DNA of 64,000 nt from Helianthus annuus (taxonomy: Eukaryota; Streptophyta; Magnoliopsida; Asterales; Asteraceae), in the NCBI RefSeq assembly GCF_002127325.2, contig NC_035436.2, positions 86,301,716 to 86,365,715 on the forward strand. Direction: 5' to 3'. Under the pieces are notes generated by a model. That model was given only the letters and a program-made list of their open reading frames with translations, was not told the DNA's origin and did no database searches. This document shows, piece by piece, positions 49,200 through 61,370 of this stretch. A program made the translations under genes and the position numbers. The stretch's first letter is position 1. Every line of letters starts with the position of its first letter.

Positions 49200-50667
49200 T
49201 TGACCCATGCGGGGCATGGGGAAGCAACCTTTGGTAGGTCGGATGATATTTGCTACTTTATGGAACGAATATGGACCTCATTATATGGCAACCGTAGGGA
49301 ACTCGTGTTGAGCAAAACACGCCGGCCTCGATATTCTAGTCATCTGGGTTTGATGAGAGATATTAGGATCTATAAATCTTGCATTGGTGATCGGGCATGA
49401 AGGCCCACCTAGCTATGTGTGTGAGCGATGTTTGACTTGTGGGAAGTCGAGGTAGAGTATCAGTAACCAGAAACGCATATACGGAAATAGGAACAGACTG
49501 CTATGGATTTTATCACTGGTCTACTTACAACTCAAAATGGAAACATTATCACCTGGATGATCGTTGATGGACTCACGTTACCAGCATGCTATCTTGCAAT
49601 CAAGAAAACTGACGAATCTTCACAGTTGTGAATGTTCCTCGGAGAGAGGCGGCTTTTAGGTACGAGGTGCCAACTCATGTTACCCATGAATTTGATCTAC
49701 GCATGATTTCTGTCGGGCAATACACAACACCCTTGGCTCACGTCAAGACCAGAGCATTGCTTATCGCCGTTGGGCAAACGATCAGAGAAAACGAGCTCTC
49801 TTGGCACCGGAAGACATGCTGCGAGCATGTGTGTGACTGGCTTTGGTGCAAATTGGAAGGACTCCTACCTACGGTTGAGTACTACTGCGGCAGTTATCAT
49901 CTTGGTAACCAGACAGCTCTGTTGAGGCATTACATAGACAATAATGTCAACCTTCTTGTTAGACTGAGATGGTGGACAACTTAATTGTTGGTCGAGGACT
50001 TGTACTCAAAACTCTTGGGAAGATTGCTTGGATCGGAAATCGTTTGGTGACAACGAGTGACTGTTAGGAAAGTTGATAGGCTTAGGAACACTGGGAGTCG
50101 CTGTAGGCGATCGTATCATGTGGAAAATCTCACCCTGGGAGGGTGTGGTACGCTTGGGAAACGTGGCAAGCTTAATTTGCATTACGTTGAGTTATCCAGG
50201 ATACTTGGAAGAAACGGTCACGTCGCCTACAAACTCGAATGACCTGACAAATTAGGTAACGAACATTAAGACAGTATTTGATCGGTGAAACGCTTGTGAT
50301 ACCCTTATTGGAGTCTGAGGCTAAATGACAAGTTGCAGTTTTTGAGGAATCTATTGAAATCAGGGACCATGACGCCAAGATTCGTTGGCATAGTCGAATT
50401 CCGATTGTGAGAGTTCATTGGGACAAGATGTGGAACGGAGTTCACGTCGGAACGCGAAGATCAAATGAAGCTCAAATACCCTCAATTTTTTTTCTCTGTT
50501 GATAAATCTATCGGGTAATACTGGTGAATTTTGGGGCGAAATTCCTCTTCAAGTTGGGGATGATGTGGCACCTGAGCAAAATCCGCAGCAACCTTGATTT
50601 TCTCATTTCATTCCTTTGTGCTTACTTATCAAATTTTGGGACGAAATTTCTTTCAAGTTGGGGATGA
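49200..50667 (+). pseudogene. Decayed gypsy integrase and chromodomain tail
   Basis: Heavily mutated but alignable by eye to element B's integrase: 'tggacctcattatatggcaa' near 49272 matches its zinc-domain lead-in, and later segments keep short matches such as cacctgggaggg...cgcttggg near 50133. Frames shift often, so no protein is readable. The end carries two hairpin/purine tails (about 50528-50574 and 50634-50667), as in element B, so it is probably a B relative. It starts abruptly at about 49200 next to the copia env-like gene, with no LTR there. Confidence 0.75.
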
Positions 50668-50707
50668 TGTGACAACCCGTATTCCCAAGGTTAGCATTGT
50701 TTAATCT
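50668..50707 (+). repeat. First 40 bases of the decayed gypsy 3' LTR
   Basis: tgtgacaacccgtattccc follows the purine tract. Element D is inserted 40 bases in. The five bases before D (aatct, 50703-50707) should recur right of D, outside this window. Confidence 0.7.
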
Positions 50708-51554
50708 TGTGACAACTGTGTTCTATAGTTGTGGTTCAATGTAAAACAATTATGATTATTAATAAAACAATGTGCTTTGGTGTTATTATATGTGTTTTGA
50801 TTTTATTATGTATTTATTTGTGTTTGGTGATTTTTCAATTTGACTCAAATCTGATTTCAAGCTTTAAATCGCTTTCTGGAAGGTTATACGGGATCTTATG
50901 CGTAAATATAACCAGTTTAATGCAACAAACACTACGGAATAGTGAAATAGGCTTAACATACCTTAAATAAACTCCACATAACTTAGAAATAAGTTTTGGA
51001 TGGTTTGGTGTGTTGAAATCAAGTTTGTTCGATTGTAGGGACTATTTGTGTCAAACTTCGAAACTATACCGATTTGTATAGTAACGAACATTCCGGAACT
51101 TGATCATAAGTTAAACATACCCTATATAAGCTTTACATAGCTTATAAATAGGCTTTGAGGGGCTCGGTATGCAAAAATAAACTTTATTGATCAATAGGGA
51201 CTAAAAGCGTCAAAAAGTGCACAAGTTTGCATTTCCGCGCATATTTTACGTTCTGAATATATCCTGACATCCAAAAATTCATGTAATCATTAAAATATTA
51301 TGTTTTAGTATTTGGCATGATAAAAATCCATTCATCGCTTGATTTGGATTGTTTTTGCGTTCGTTACGACTTCCGTCGTAATTAAGCGAATAGCGCGACC
51401 GTACGACCAAACGAACCGACATCCGAGATATTTTTGAGCATGTTTTGAGTTCCCTATACTTTAACTTTATTTTAGAGCCTTGAAATGGGGTTAACGGGGC
51501 TTAAAAGTGCAAAAAAATCAAGTTTTACAAGAGCATTGACCATTTTTGAAATTT

Positions 51555-51700
51555 CTGACCAGATTCAATGAACCTAGTCCATTTTGAAGTGTTGATGGTT
51601 TTAACCCATGGTTTTGCAAAACCATGGGCTGGTATTCAATGAACCTAGTCTATTATGACTCATATTAGGGGTTCCCATGGTTTTAGAAAACCATGGGCAC
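51555..51700 (+). repeat. Duplicated block with CCATGG palindromes in U3 of LTR D
   Basis: Two imperfect copies of a block of about 75 bp, each starting attcaatgaacctagtc. Each ends in a 24-bp palindrome with arm cccatggtttt: 51605-51628 (perfect) and 51674-51697 (two central mismatches). The matching block in the 3' LTR is at about 58869-59005. Confidence 0.9.
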
Positions 51701-51762
51701 ACATGTAAGGTCCAGATCAAAGCTCAGTTTTCGATGAACGATCTTAACGGTTCTTGAATTCC

Positions 51763-51770
51763 TATAAATA
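51763..51770 (+). promoter_or_regulatory. TATA box, 5' LTR of element D
   Basis: TATAAATA followed by a C-rich leader, about 65 bases after the second palindrome. The copy in the 3' LTR is at 59070-59077. Confidence 0.75.
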
Positions 51771-54018
51771 CCCACCCTCACTTCCTCCCAAAGCACACTT
51801 GAATCTGATTTTGGCTCTCTAAGTTGAAGTTTATGCTTCATACCTGAGAGTAAATCAGATCAAGAGCTTGGGGGGACCTTCTGTAAGTATTCTTTCGTTC
51901 TTTTCATTCGTTTTTGTCGTTAAAGTCAAACTGCGTTTGACTTTCTGCTTTGACCAGTTTATGGTCAACGTGAAGTTCGTTTGAACTTCATAACGTGAGC
52001 GTAATCATGATGGTTATAGTCCCTAGTGACTATACCTAATGATTACCACGTTATCTAGGCTCAGTGACGAGTCGTAGTTTCGGCCAAAATGCGTTTTCTC
52101 GCATATTTTGTAACCAAACTACTCTAGGATATCAAAACAAACAACCTGTTTCTAACTTAACTAAACATGTTCTAGCATGTTTAGCTCGTCACTCTTTTAG
52201 ATTAGTGCTTGTGTGGAGCCGAAAGCCAAGCGGACTAAACACCCGCTTCAACTTTCGAACACGACCCGTTTGGTCGATCATTAGGATCCGACCAAACATG
52301 TTAAGTGACCATAGTAGCGTAGGGAATAACCTTCCGAGGTTATACCTTATGGTCACTTAGGTTTGATTAGTCGCATGATAGGCAATTTATATGCCTTTGG
52401 TAAATTACCAAAATACCCTTTTCACACATAATTGGTAATTAAGCATATGTAACCTAAAATTTTGACACGTAACTGATTACGTAACATAATTAAACATGTA
52501 TGGGCATATAATACTTGTCATAGGACAAGTTAGACGTCTTGAACGCGCTTTTGCGCACACGACGCGTTAAAGTAGCGTAAGCTACCTTAATGGGTCGCGA
52601 TGGGTCAAAAGCACTTAGGTTAGGTTTCAATTTAGGATGTAAGCTTTGTTAAACCATATCGCATGAGTTCCAACACTCATTTGGTTTACGAGACTTCATT
52701 CTATCCGATCGTCCGATTTAGGCGTCTATTGTTTGACTAGTGGTTCGATTACTAGGTGCTACTTGATTCCTTTGGTTTGCTTGAGGTTGTTTAAAGTTCT
52801 ATTGACTGAGGATACTTTGCACTACATGTGAGTACATAGTTCCCCTATTTTACTGTTTTCAATTGTTTTGGGGTGATTTATATGTACGAAATGGTTTCAA
52901 AGTTTAAACGATGGTTTTTCAAAAATAATTAAGATGGTTTATACAAAACTAATAACGATTTCAATAAAGTGAACAAACTTGTTGGTTGTAGTTACATAAC
53001 AAATGACATTCATTAGCATTGATCAAGCCGACCAGTATTAGGTTATGGTACCATAGGATCTGACAAATCCCGTTATTTTACTGCACCCATACTTATGTGT
53101 GGGGGTTGTGGGTAACGACTGAATCCGATGTTTGTTAACTTACCCTTTGGTGGTTTGTTAACTCGAGAAGCGAGGTGGTCGAGTCACGAAGGTTTGAATG
53201 TTGTTAGCGAGACAACCATATATAGTTTTCATAAATTAAAACGAGGATGATTTAAACGATTTTAACGAGTTAAACAATTTGGGTAAACTATTGGTTTTTG
53301 GTTAGTGATTAGATAACGGTACGGGTGTAATGTGATGAAGGCATGGTGGATACGCCGCTGGTACTTCCTATATATAAGTGTTTTCATCATATTACATACC
53401 GTGGCGTTATTTAGTTCACTTGGGTAAACGATTTTGAAACGATGTCACACAACGATGTTTTTCTAAAGGATATAAACCATACGAGTTTTTAACGAGTTTT
53501 TACAAGATGTTTTACAAGTTGGTTTTCTAAAACAAATGTTTTTGGGTTAAGAATCATGGCTACGAGATTTTATAAACTATAATCATCTTGATTTGAGTTG
53601 GTTAACTATGTTGTAATACACTTTTCAAAACGAGGTTTGTATTTTGACTCTTGAAGTCTAATAAAGTACTGCAACATATAAACGAGCCATGATTCCGATA
53701 CTCTTATAAAACCTATGTACTCGCCAGCATTTCTTTGCTGACTTTGTTTTTACATATGTTTCAGGTGATGTTGTTTGATGTGATTCTAGGATGCATGCGT
53801 CACATAGGATCTGGACGAGGCCTTAGTGACATAATAATAGTGATAGACGATGTGAAACTTGTTTTTTCTATGTTAAGACAATGTTAATGTTTAATTTTAT
53901 CAATAAAACGAAACTCTTTTGTATCCATGGTTATGAAACAATAGCTTCTGTTACAACAGTACCCGACGTTTCCGCCACGGTTTGTTGTCCTACGTGGTCG
54001 GGGTGTGACAGAAGAAGT

Positions 54019-54030
54019 TGGTATCAGAGC
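54019..54030 (+). other. Primer binding site, element D
   Basis: tggtatcagagc, initiator methionine tRNA complement, eight bases after the LTR. The leader to about 54560 resembles that of element C (29462-29975). Confidence 0.93.
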
Positions 54031-54500
54031 CAATGGTTATAGGAAATTAGGTTATTAGTATTGCTTTGACCTAGACTATAACTTTCTAGGACCCTAACGC
54101 GAGTTTACTTGCGTTTAGAATTTAAAACAATACCGTCACCTATCCTTAGGTGATAACCACAACAAGAACACAATAACAAATCCGCTTCGAAAATTAATCA
54201 TCTGTTCTAGGATGATTGATTACTAGGTTTTGAACCTTCTGTTATAAGGTTTTGAACCCTCTAAGTTTTCAAAATCTCGTCAAAGTTTGGGTTTAAATAA
54301 TGTGAACACGTGCAAACTGGAAGAGTAAATACATGTACCCTAAGTTTTCTGTCTAAGGCTAAAGTGTTCGTATAAATCCGCAATATCGGACCAGTCACTC
54401 TTACCTGGGAACTCTCGGGGTGAGCGTTCACTTATAGGCGAGCATGTCTTCGCGATACATTATTTTGACCCATTTACTTTGATTCGTCACTGCGTATCGT

Positions 54501-57500
54501 TTGTTTGTTCGAGATAACGAACGAATGATCGCCTCCCTTGTGTTTGTCGATGTTTCCAATGCCTCTTTTGTCTATGCCAATATGAATCCTGCTCGTGGAC
54601 GAGCATTCAATCTGGATGCAAACGAGGCTCGAGCTGACAACCTCGTTGTCCATGGTACCTTTCTTGTTAACGGTACGTTCCTTGTTAACAATCAACTTGC
54701 ATCTGTTCTTTTCGATTCTGGTGCCGATAGGAGTTTTGTTTCATTATCCTTTGAGCCTTTACTTGCGATACCTAGAACTAAACTGAGGAAACCCTTATCT
54801 GTCGAAGTTGCTACTGGTAAACCTCTTGTAGTCGATTCTGTTCTTCACGGTTGTCAACTGAACCTCGATAACCATCTTTTTCCTATCGACCTCATACCGA
54901 TGCAACTTGGGAGTATTGACATCATCGTAGGGATGGATTGGTTAACCAAACATCATGCTGAGGTTGTTTGTTTCGATAAGATCATTCGTATTCCTCTTTC
55001 GTCTGGTGATGTCCTAGAGGTTCATGGCGAGAAACCATCTGTTGGTTTAAAACTCATGTCATGTATGAAAGCTCAAAGCTATCTACGAAAAAGATATGTT
55101 GCCTTCCTGGCACATGTCACCGAGGAGAAAGGCAAGAACAAGATTATTCAGGATATTCCGATTGTTCGGGATTATCCAGAGGTGTTTCCTGATGAACTGC
55201 CTAGTTTGCCTCCAGTTCGTCAAGTCGAGTTTCATATTGATCCTGTACCCAATGCCAACCCGATTGCTAAATCGCCTTATCATCTTGCACTGTTGGAGAT
55301 GCAAGAGTTATCGAAACAGCTTCAAGAGTTATCTGATAAAGGATTCACCCGTCCGAGTTATTCACCTTGGGGAGCTCCTGTCCTCTTTGTGAAAAGGAAA
55401 GATGGATCTTTTCGAATGTGTATCAATTATCATGAGCTTAACAAGCTTACCATCAAGAATCGATATCCCCTACCCCAAATCGATGATCTCTTTGATCAGC
55501 TGCAAGGTGCTACCTGTTTTTCCAAGATCGACCTGCGTTCTGGGTATCATGAACTTCGTGTATTCGAAGATGATATTCCCAAAACTGCTTTCCGCACGAG
55601 ATATGGACACTATGAGTTTACTGTCATGCCTTTTGGTTTGACAAATGCTCCATCTATCTTTATAGACTTAATGAATAGGGTTTGTAAACCTTATTTAGAC
55701 AAGTTCATCATTATGTTCATCGACGATATTCTTATTTATTCAAAGTCTCGAGTTGATCACGAGCAACACCTTCGTTTGACTCTGGAACTCCAGAAGAAGG
55801 AACAACTTTTTGCTAAATTCTCCAAGTGTGAATTTTGGCTTAAAGAAGTTCAGTTCTTGGGACATATAGTCAACGAGCAAGGTATTCATGTAGATCCTTG
55901 TAAAATAGCAGCTATTAAGGATTGGAATACACCTACGACACCCACAGAGATTCGATCTTTTCTTGGTCTTGCTGGGTATTATCGACAGTTTATTTCAAAT
56001 CTCTCGAAGATTGTGGTTCCACTCACTACTTTGACCCAGAAGAATAAGCCTTTTGAGTAGGGACCTAAGCAAGAAGAAGCGTTTTAAACGCTGAAACAGA
56101 AGCTGTGTGATGCTCCTGTTCTATCTTTGCCCGAGGGAAACGATGATTTCGTTGTCTATTGTGACGCGTCAAATCTTTGGCCTTGGTTGTGTTCTTATGC
56201 AACGAGGCAAAGTTATTGCATATGCGTCAAGACAGCTGAAAGTTCACGAGAAGAACTACACAACTCATGATCTTGAGTTAGGTGCTGTGGTTTTCGCTCT
56301 CAAAATCTGGAGACACTATCTTTATGGCACGAAATGTGTGGTTTTCACAGACCACAAAAGTCTCCAGCATATTCTTAATCGGAAGGAGTTAAACATGAGG
56401 CAACGACGTTGGGTTGAGCTCTTGAGTGACTATGATTGCGAGATTCGCTACCATCCTGGTAAAGAGAATGTCGTAGCTGATGCGCTTAGTCGAAAAGAGC
56501 GAGTCAAGCTTCATTCTGTTTGAACTCTATCTGATATTCAAACTCGTGTTCTTCAAGCTCAGCAATCTTGTGTCTCACAAAATTTGATGGGTGAGCAATT
56601 GCCACGTCAGCTTGAGCTTAAGCTCGAAAAGAAAGACGATGGTTTGCTCTATTTCAAGGATCGTTTGTGGATTCCGAAACAAGACGATCTTCGCACCTTG
56701 GTAATGGACGAATCTCACAAGTCTCGATATTCTATCCATCCTGGTGCTGATAAAATGTACAAGGATCTTCGTACTAAGTTCTGGTGGCCTGGTATGAAGA
56801 AGGATGTTGCCTTGTATGTATCAAAATGCCTGACTTGTCTCAAAGTCAAGGCTGAACATCAACGACCTTCTGGTTTGCTTGTACAACCAGAGATACCGGT
56901 TTGGAAGTGGGAGAACATCGCGATGGATCTCATCACTAAACTACCGCGTACTTCTAAAGGTCATGATGCTATTTGGGTTGTTGTCGATCGATTAACGAAA
57001 TCAGCTCATTTTATTGCAATTCGCGAGGATCTATCTTCTGATAAACTTGCAAAGATTTATGTTGATGAGATTGTATCATAACATGGTGTGCCTTGGGATA
57101 TCATTTCTGATTGTGATGCTCGGTTTTCATCTCATTTTTGGAAGACCATGCAATCTGCTTTGGGAACCCAACTGAATCTAAGTACCGCTTATCATCCCCA
57201 AACAGATGGTCAATGTGAGCGAACAATTCAAACTTTGGAGGATATGCTTAGAGCATGCGTGATAGACTTTGGTGGTAATTGGGATTCTCATCTGCCAATG
57301 ATCGAGTTCTCTTACAACAATAGCTATCATACTAGTATTAATATGGCACCGTTCGAAGCTCTCTACGGTCGAAAATGTCGTTCACCTGTCTATTGGAACG
57401 ACACCGGTGAAGCTCGGCTTACTGGACCTAAGCTCATTCTAGAAATGACAGAAAAAATCAAGAAAATTCGCGATAATCTTGTGACAGCTAGAAGCCGTCA

Positions 57501-58005
57501 AAAGAGTTATGCGGATCTGCGACGTAAGCCCCTAGAATTTCAAGTCGGAGACCATGTCCTACTCAAGGTGTCACCTTGGAAGGGAGTGGTGAGATTTGGA
57601 AAGAAAGGAAAACTTGCACCACGATATGTTGGACCATTTAAGATTGTTGAAAGAATTGGAAAGGTTACCTATTGACTAGAGCTACCTCCAGAGCTTGGAA
57701 TTATTCACCTGACTTTTCACGTGTCCAATTTGCGAAAGTGTTTAGCTGACGCTGATCTTCACATTCCTCTCAATGAGATCCAAATCGATGAAACGATGCA
57801 CTTTGTCGAGAAACCTGTGGAGATAGTGGACCGTACATTCCAACAGTTGAAGAACAAACGGATTCGATTGGTCAAAGTTCGCTGGGAATCCAAACGTGGC
57901 CCAGAGTTTACTTGGGAATGTGAGGACCAGATGAAGGCGAAATATCCGCAATTGTTCTCACAAGTTTCCTCTAGTAAAATTTCGGGACGAAATTTCCTGA
58001 AGTAG
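54501..58005 (+). pseudogene. Gypsy protease, reverse transcriptase, RNase H, integrase, chromodomain of element D; gag deleted
   Basis: Leader sequence runs straight into the end of gag: at about 54570-54583 the part equivalent to 29970-31160 of element C is gone, including the gag start, gag domain and both zinc knuckles. The Met at 54501 is a chance start. Protease has DSGAD near 54716. A short duplication gives GTFLVN twice (54655-54690). Reverse transcriptase has FIDD near 55719. Breaks: TAG 56058-56060, a further TAA near 56086, a one-base insertion near 56170 in RNase H, TGA 56521-56523, TAA 57079-57081 in integrase, and TGA 57673-57675. The chromodomain end reads through the usual stop into the 19-nt hairpin (KISGRNF) and ends at 58005. 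Confidence 0.94.
57978..57996 (+). other. 19-nt hairpin of element D
   Basis: aaatttcgggacgaaattt, here read as coding because the upstream stop is lost. The purine tract gaagtaggggagac follows it. Confidence 0.85.
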
Positions 58006-59639
58006 GGGAGACTATGACAACTGTGTTCTATAGTCGTGGTTCAATGTAAAACAACGATGATTATTAATAAAACAATGTGCTTTGGTGTTATTATATGTGT
58101 TTTGATGTTATTATGTGTGTATTTGTGTTTGGTGATTTTTCAATTTGACTCAAATCCGATTTCAAGCTTTAAATCGCTTTCTGGAAGGTTATACGCGATC
58201 TGATACGTAAATGTAACCAGTTTAATGCAACAAACACTACGGAATAGTGAAATAGGCTTAACATACCTTAAATAACCTCCACATAACTTAGAAATAAGTT
58301 TTGGATGGTTTGGTGTGTTGAAATCAAGTTTGTTCGATTGTAGGGACTATTTGTGTCAAACTGCGAAACTATACCGATTTGTATAGTAACGAACATTCCG
58401 GAACTTGATCATAAGTTAAACATACCCTATATAACCTTTACATAGCTTAGAAATAGGCTTTGAGGGGTTCGGTATGCTAAAATAAACTTTATTGATCAAT
58501 AGGGACTAAAAGCGTCAAAAAGTGCACAAATTTGCATTTTCGCGCATATTTTACGTTCTGAATATATCCAGACATCCAAAAATTCATGTAATCATTAAAA
58601 TATTATGTTTTAGTGTTTGGCATGATAAAAATCCATTCGTCGCTTGATTTAGATCGTTTTTGCATTCGTTACGACTTTCGTCGTAATTAAGCGAATAACG
58701 CGACCGTACGACCAAACGAACCGACATCCGAGATATTTTTGAGCATGTTTTGAGTTCCCTATACTTTAACTTTATTTTAGAGCCTTGAAATGGGGTTAAC
58801 GGGGCTTAAAAGTGCAAAAAGAAATCAAGTTTTACAAGTGCAGGGACCATATTTGAAATTTCTGACCAGATTCAATGAACCTAGTCCATTTTGAAGTGTT
58901 GATGGTTTTAACCCATGGTTTTGCAAAACCATGGGCTGGTATTCAATGAACCTAGTCCATTATGACTCATATTAGGGGCTCCCATGGTTTTAGAAAACCA
59001 TGGGCACACATGTAAGGTCCAGATCAAAGCTCAGTTTTCGATGAACGATCTTAACGGTTCTTGAATTCCTATAAATACCCACCTTCACTTCCTCCCAAAG
59101 CACACTTGAATCTGATTTTGGCTCTCTAAGTTGAAGTTTGTGCTTCATACCTGAGAGTAAATCGGATCAAGAGCTTGCGGGGACCTTCTGTAAGTATTCT
59201 TTCGTTCTTTTCATTCGTTTTTGTCGTTAAAGTCAAACTGCGTTTGACTTTCTGCTTTGACCAGTTTATGGTCAACACGATGTTCATTTGAACTTCATAA
59301 TGTGAGCGTAATCACGATGGTTATAGTCCCTAGTGACTATACCTGCTGATTACCACGTTATCTAGGCTAAGTGACGAGTCGTAGTTTTGGCCAAAATGCG
59401 TTTTCTCGCGTATTTTGTAACCAAACTACTCTAGGATATCAAAATCGTTTGTTTTGATATCAAAACCTGTTTTCTAACTTAACTAAACATGTTCTAGCAT
59501 ATTTAGCTCGTCACTTTTTTAGATTAGTGCTTGTGTGGAGCCGAAAGTCAAGCGGACTAAACACCCGCTTAGACTTTCGAACACGACCTGTTTGGTCGAT
59601 CATTAGGATCCGACCAAACATGTTAAGTGACCATAGTAG

Positions 59640-61330
59640 TATCACACCCCTTTCTGCGATGGAAGCACGAGGTGTGATCATGAACGGTTCTCATTGCATA
59701 CGAAAGGTAAACATACTACATACTCGTAAAAATAACTTCAAATACCATACATTTCATAATTTGAAAACATAAGTTAGCGTTTACATCGCGAGATAGCATA
59801 AAACATTGTCTTAAAAGTTTACAACTTTATTTAAACATAACATAAATGACATCCACAAGCATGAGTAGGACCGCGCGCACATCCACCTTTAGTTACCTGA
59901 AATACATGTGAGTTTTGGAAAAACGTCAACATAATGTTGGTGTGAATTCATGCAGTGATTGTTTTGAATGTTTAAATACTTAAATGAAAACATAGTATGA
60001 AACTTGTAGAATGTACGAATGTTTGAAAGTAACTTGTAAAACGCATCTGTAATGGAGTACTATGACTGTTTGAATGTGTGAGATCGCTAGTGGTTTGCAA
60101 GGCCACTAACATATATCACGACATAGGAAGTCACCAAACCTAGGCATTTTTGTCAACTTTGACTGAGACACAGAAGCACTCATTGGTAGAAGTAGGTCAA
60201 GAGTGGGGTTGCCTGAAACCCATTAGATCTAACCTTTTGTTCCGCGGTCTGAATGTATACGTTGATTAATGGTGCTTATGGTACCCTATTCGAGACATGG
60301 TCTAGAATGTTTCACTTGAATGTTTTCGTACCCATCATAACACATGTAAACATTGTAAAATTTGTAACATGTATTTCACCCCCGAAGTGTAAAACAAAAA
60401 CAGTTAAAAGAAGAGGGGGAGCATGAACTCACAACTTTGTGTTCCTTGCGTCGTAAACTTCACCGGATTTTGCTTATAATGCGTCGTGACCTAAACGTGT
60501 TTTATTGTCATTAGTCACTAGACTTGTATTGTACAAGCACAAGTCACTATCTCTTGTATATGTATTGTTGTGTAAAAAAATATTTTATATTTTTAACTAT
60601 GTATCTTACTTATATTATTTTCACAAAAATTAATATAAGTATCTTGTATTTTACACCCGAATTATGCATCTTGTAGGTTGTATGTGTATTTTTGTGTTTT
60701 TACTTCTCAAGAGTATTTAGCGTATTTTCAAGTCCTAATACACTAACACGTATAATACATACTACATACACTTAGCACAAAGTTTGGTTATCAAATAATA
60801 TATATATTTTTCTCAAAAATATACATACTTAATGTCAAATTTTTAACCTTGAAGAAATCATCGTTTCTCAACTCAAAAATTAGGGAAGCCTTGGTATACA
60901 TTTCTAGGGAATAAGTTTCTCAAAACTTATATATTTTTCTAAGTGTCAAAATTTATAAAAATTTTGACAGAGTTTCCCCTAAAAATGGAGGTTTCCCAAG
61001 TTTTTCAAAACATGTGCTTATTTTCTTTTTAAAATCATCAACAATCAATTTCAACAACAATCATCAACAACATACACTAATTCAAGTCTTATTTCAAGCC
61101 AAAATCATGTAAATCACACTACATCATGAACTTGAAGTTTTGTAAAATCTTGTAACAACTTACCATGTCTTTTAGTAGGTTTAGTTACCCTTAAAAATAT
61201 GGTTATTTATTTGTAAATCACTTTACTAAAAGATTTAGTCATTTACAACTTGTAAGATGATTTTTCTAAAAATATTTCTCTTGTATTTTTTTCTTGTTAA
61301 AAATATGTTTCTAGTCTTGTTTAGACACTA

Positions 61331-61370
<40 letters not shown>

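Larger units (their letters stand above)
50708..54010 (+). repeat. 5' LTR of element D (3303 bp)
   Basis: TGTGACAACTGTGTTC...CGGGGTGTGACA. Its ends and its R/U5 part (for example near 52830-53130 and 53690-53780) resemble LTR C, while the U3 is different. A duplicated palindromic block at about 51555-51700 precedes the TATA box at 51763-51770. Confidence 0.93.
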
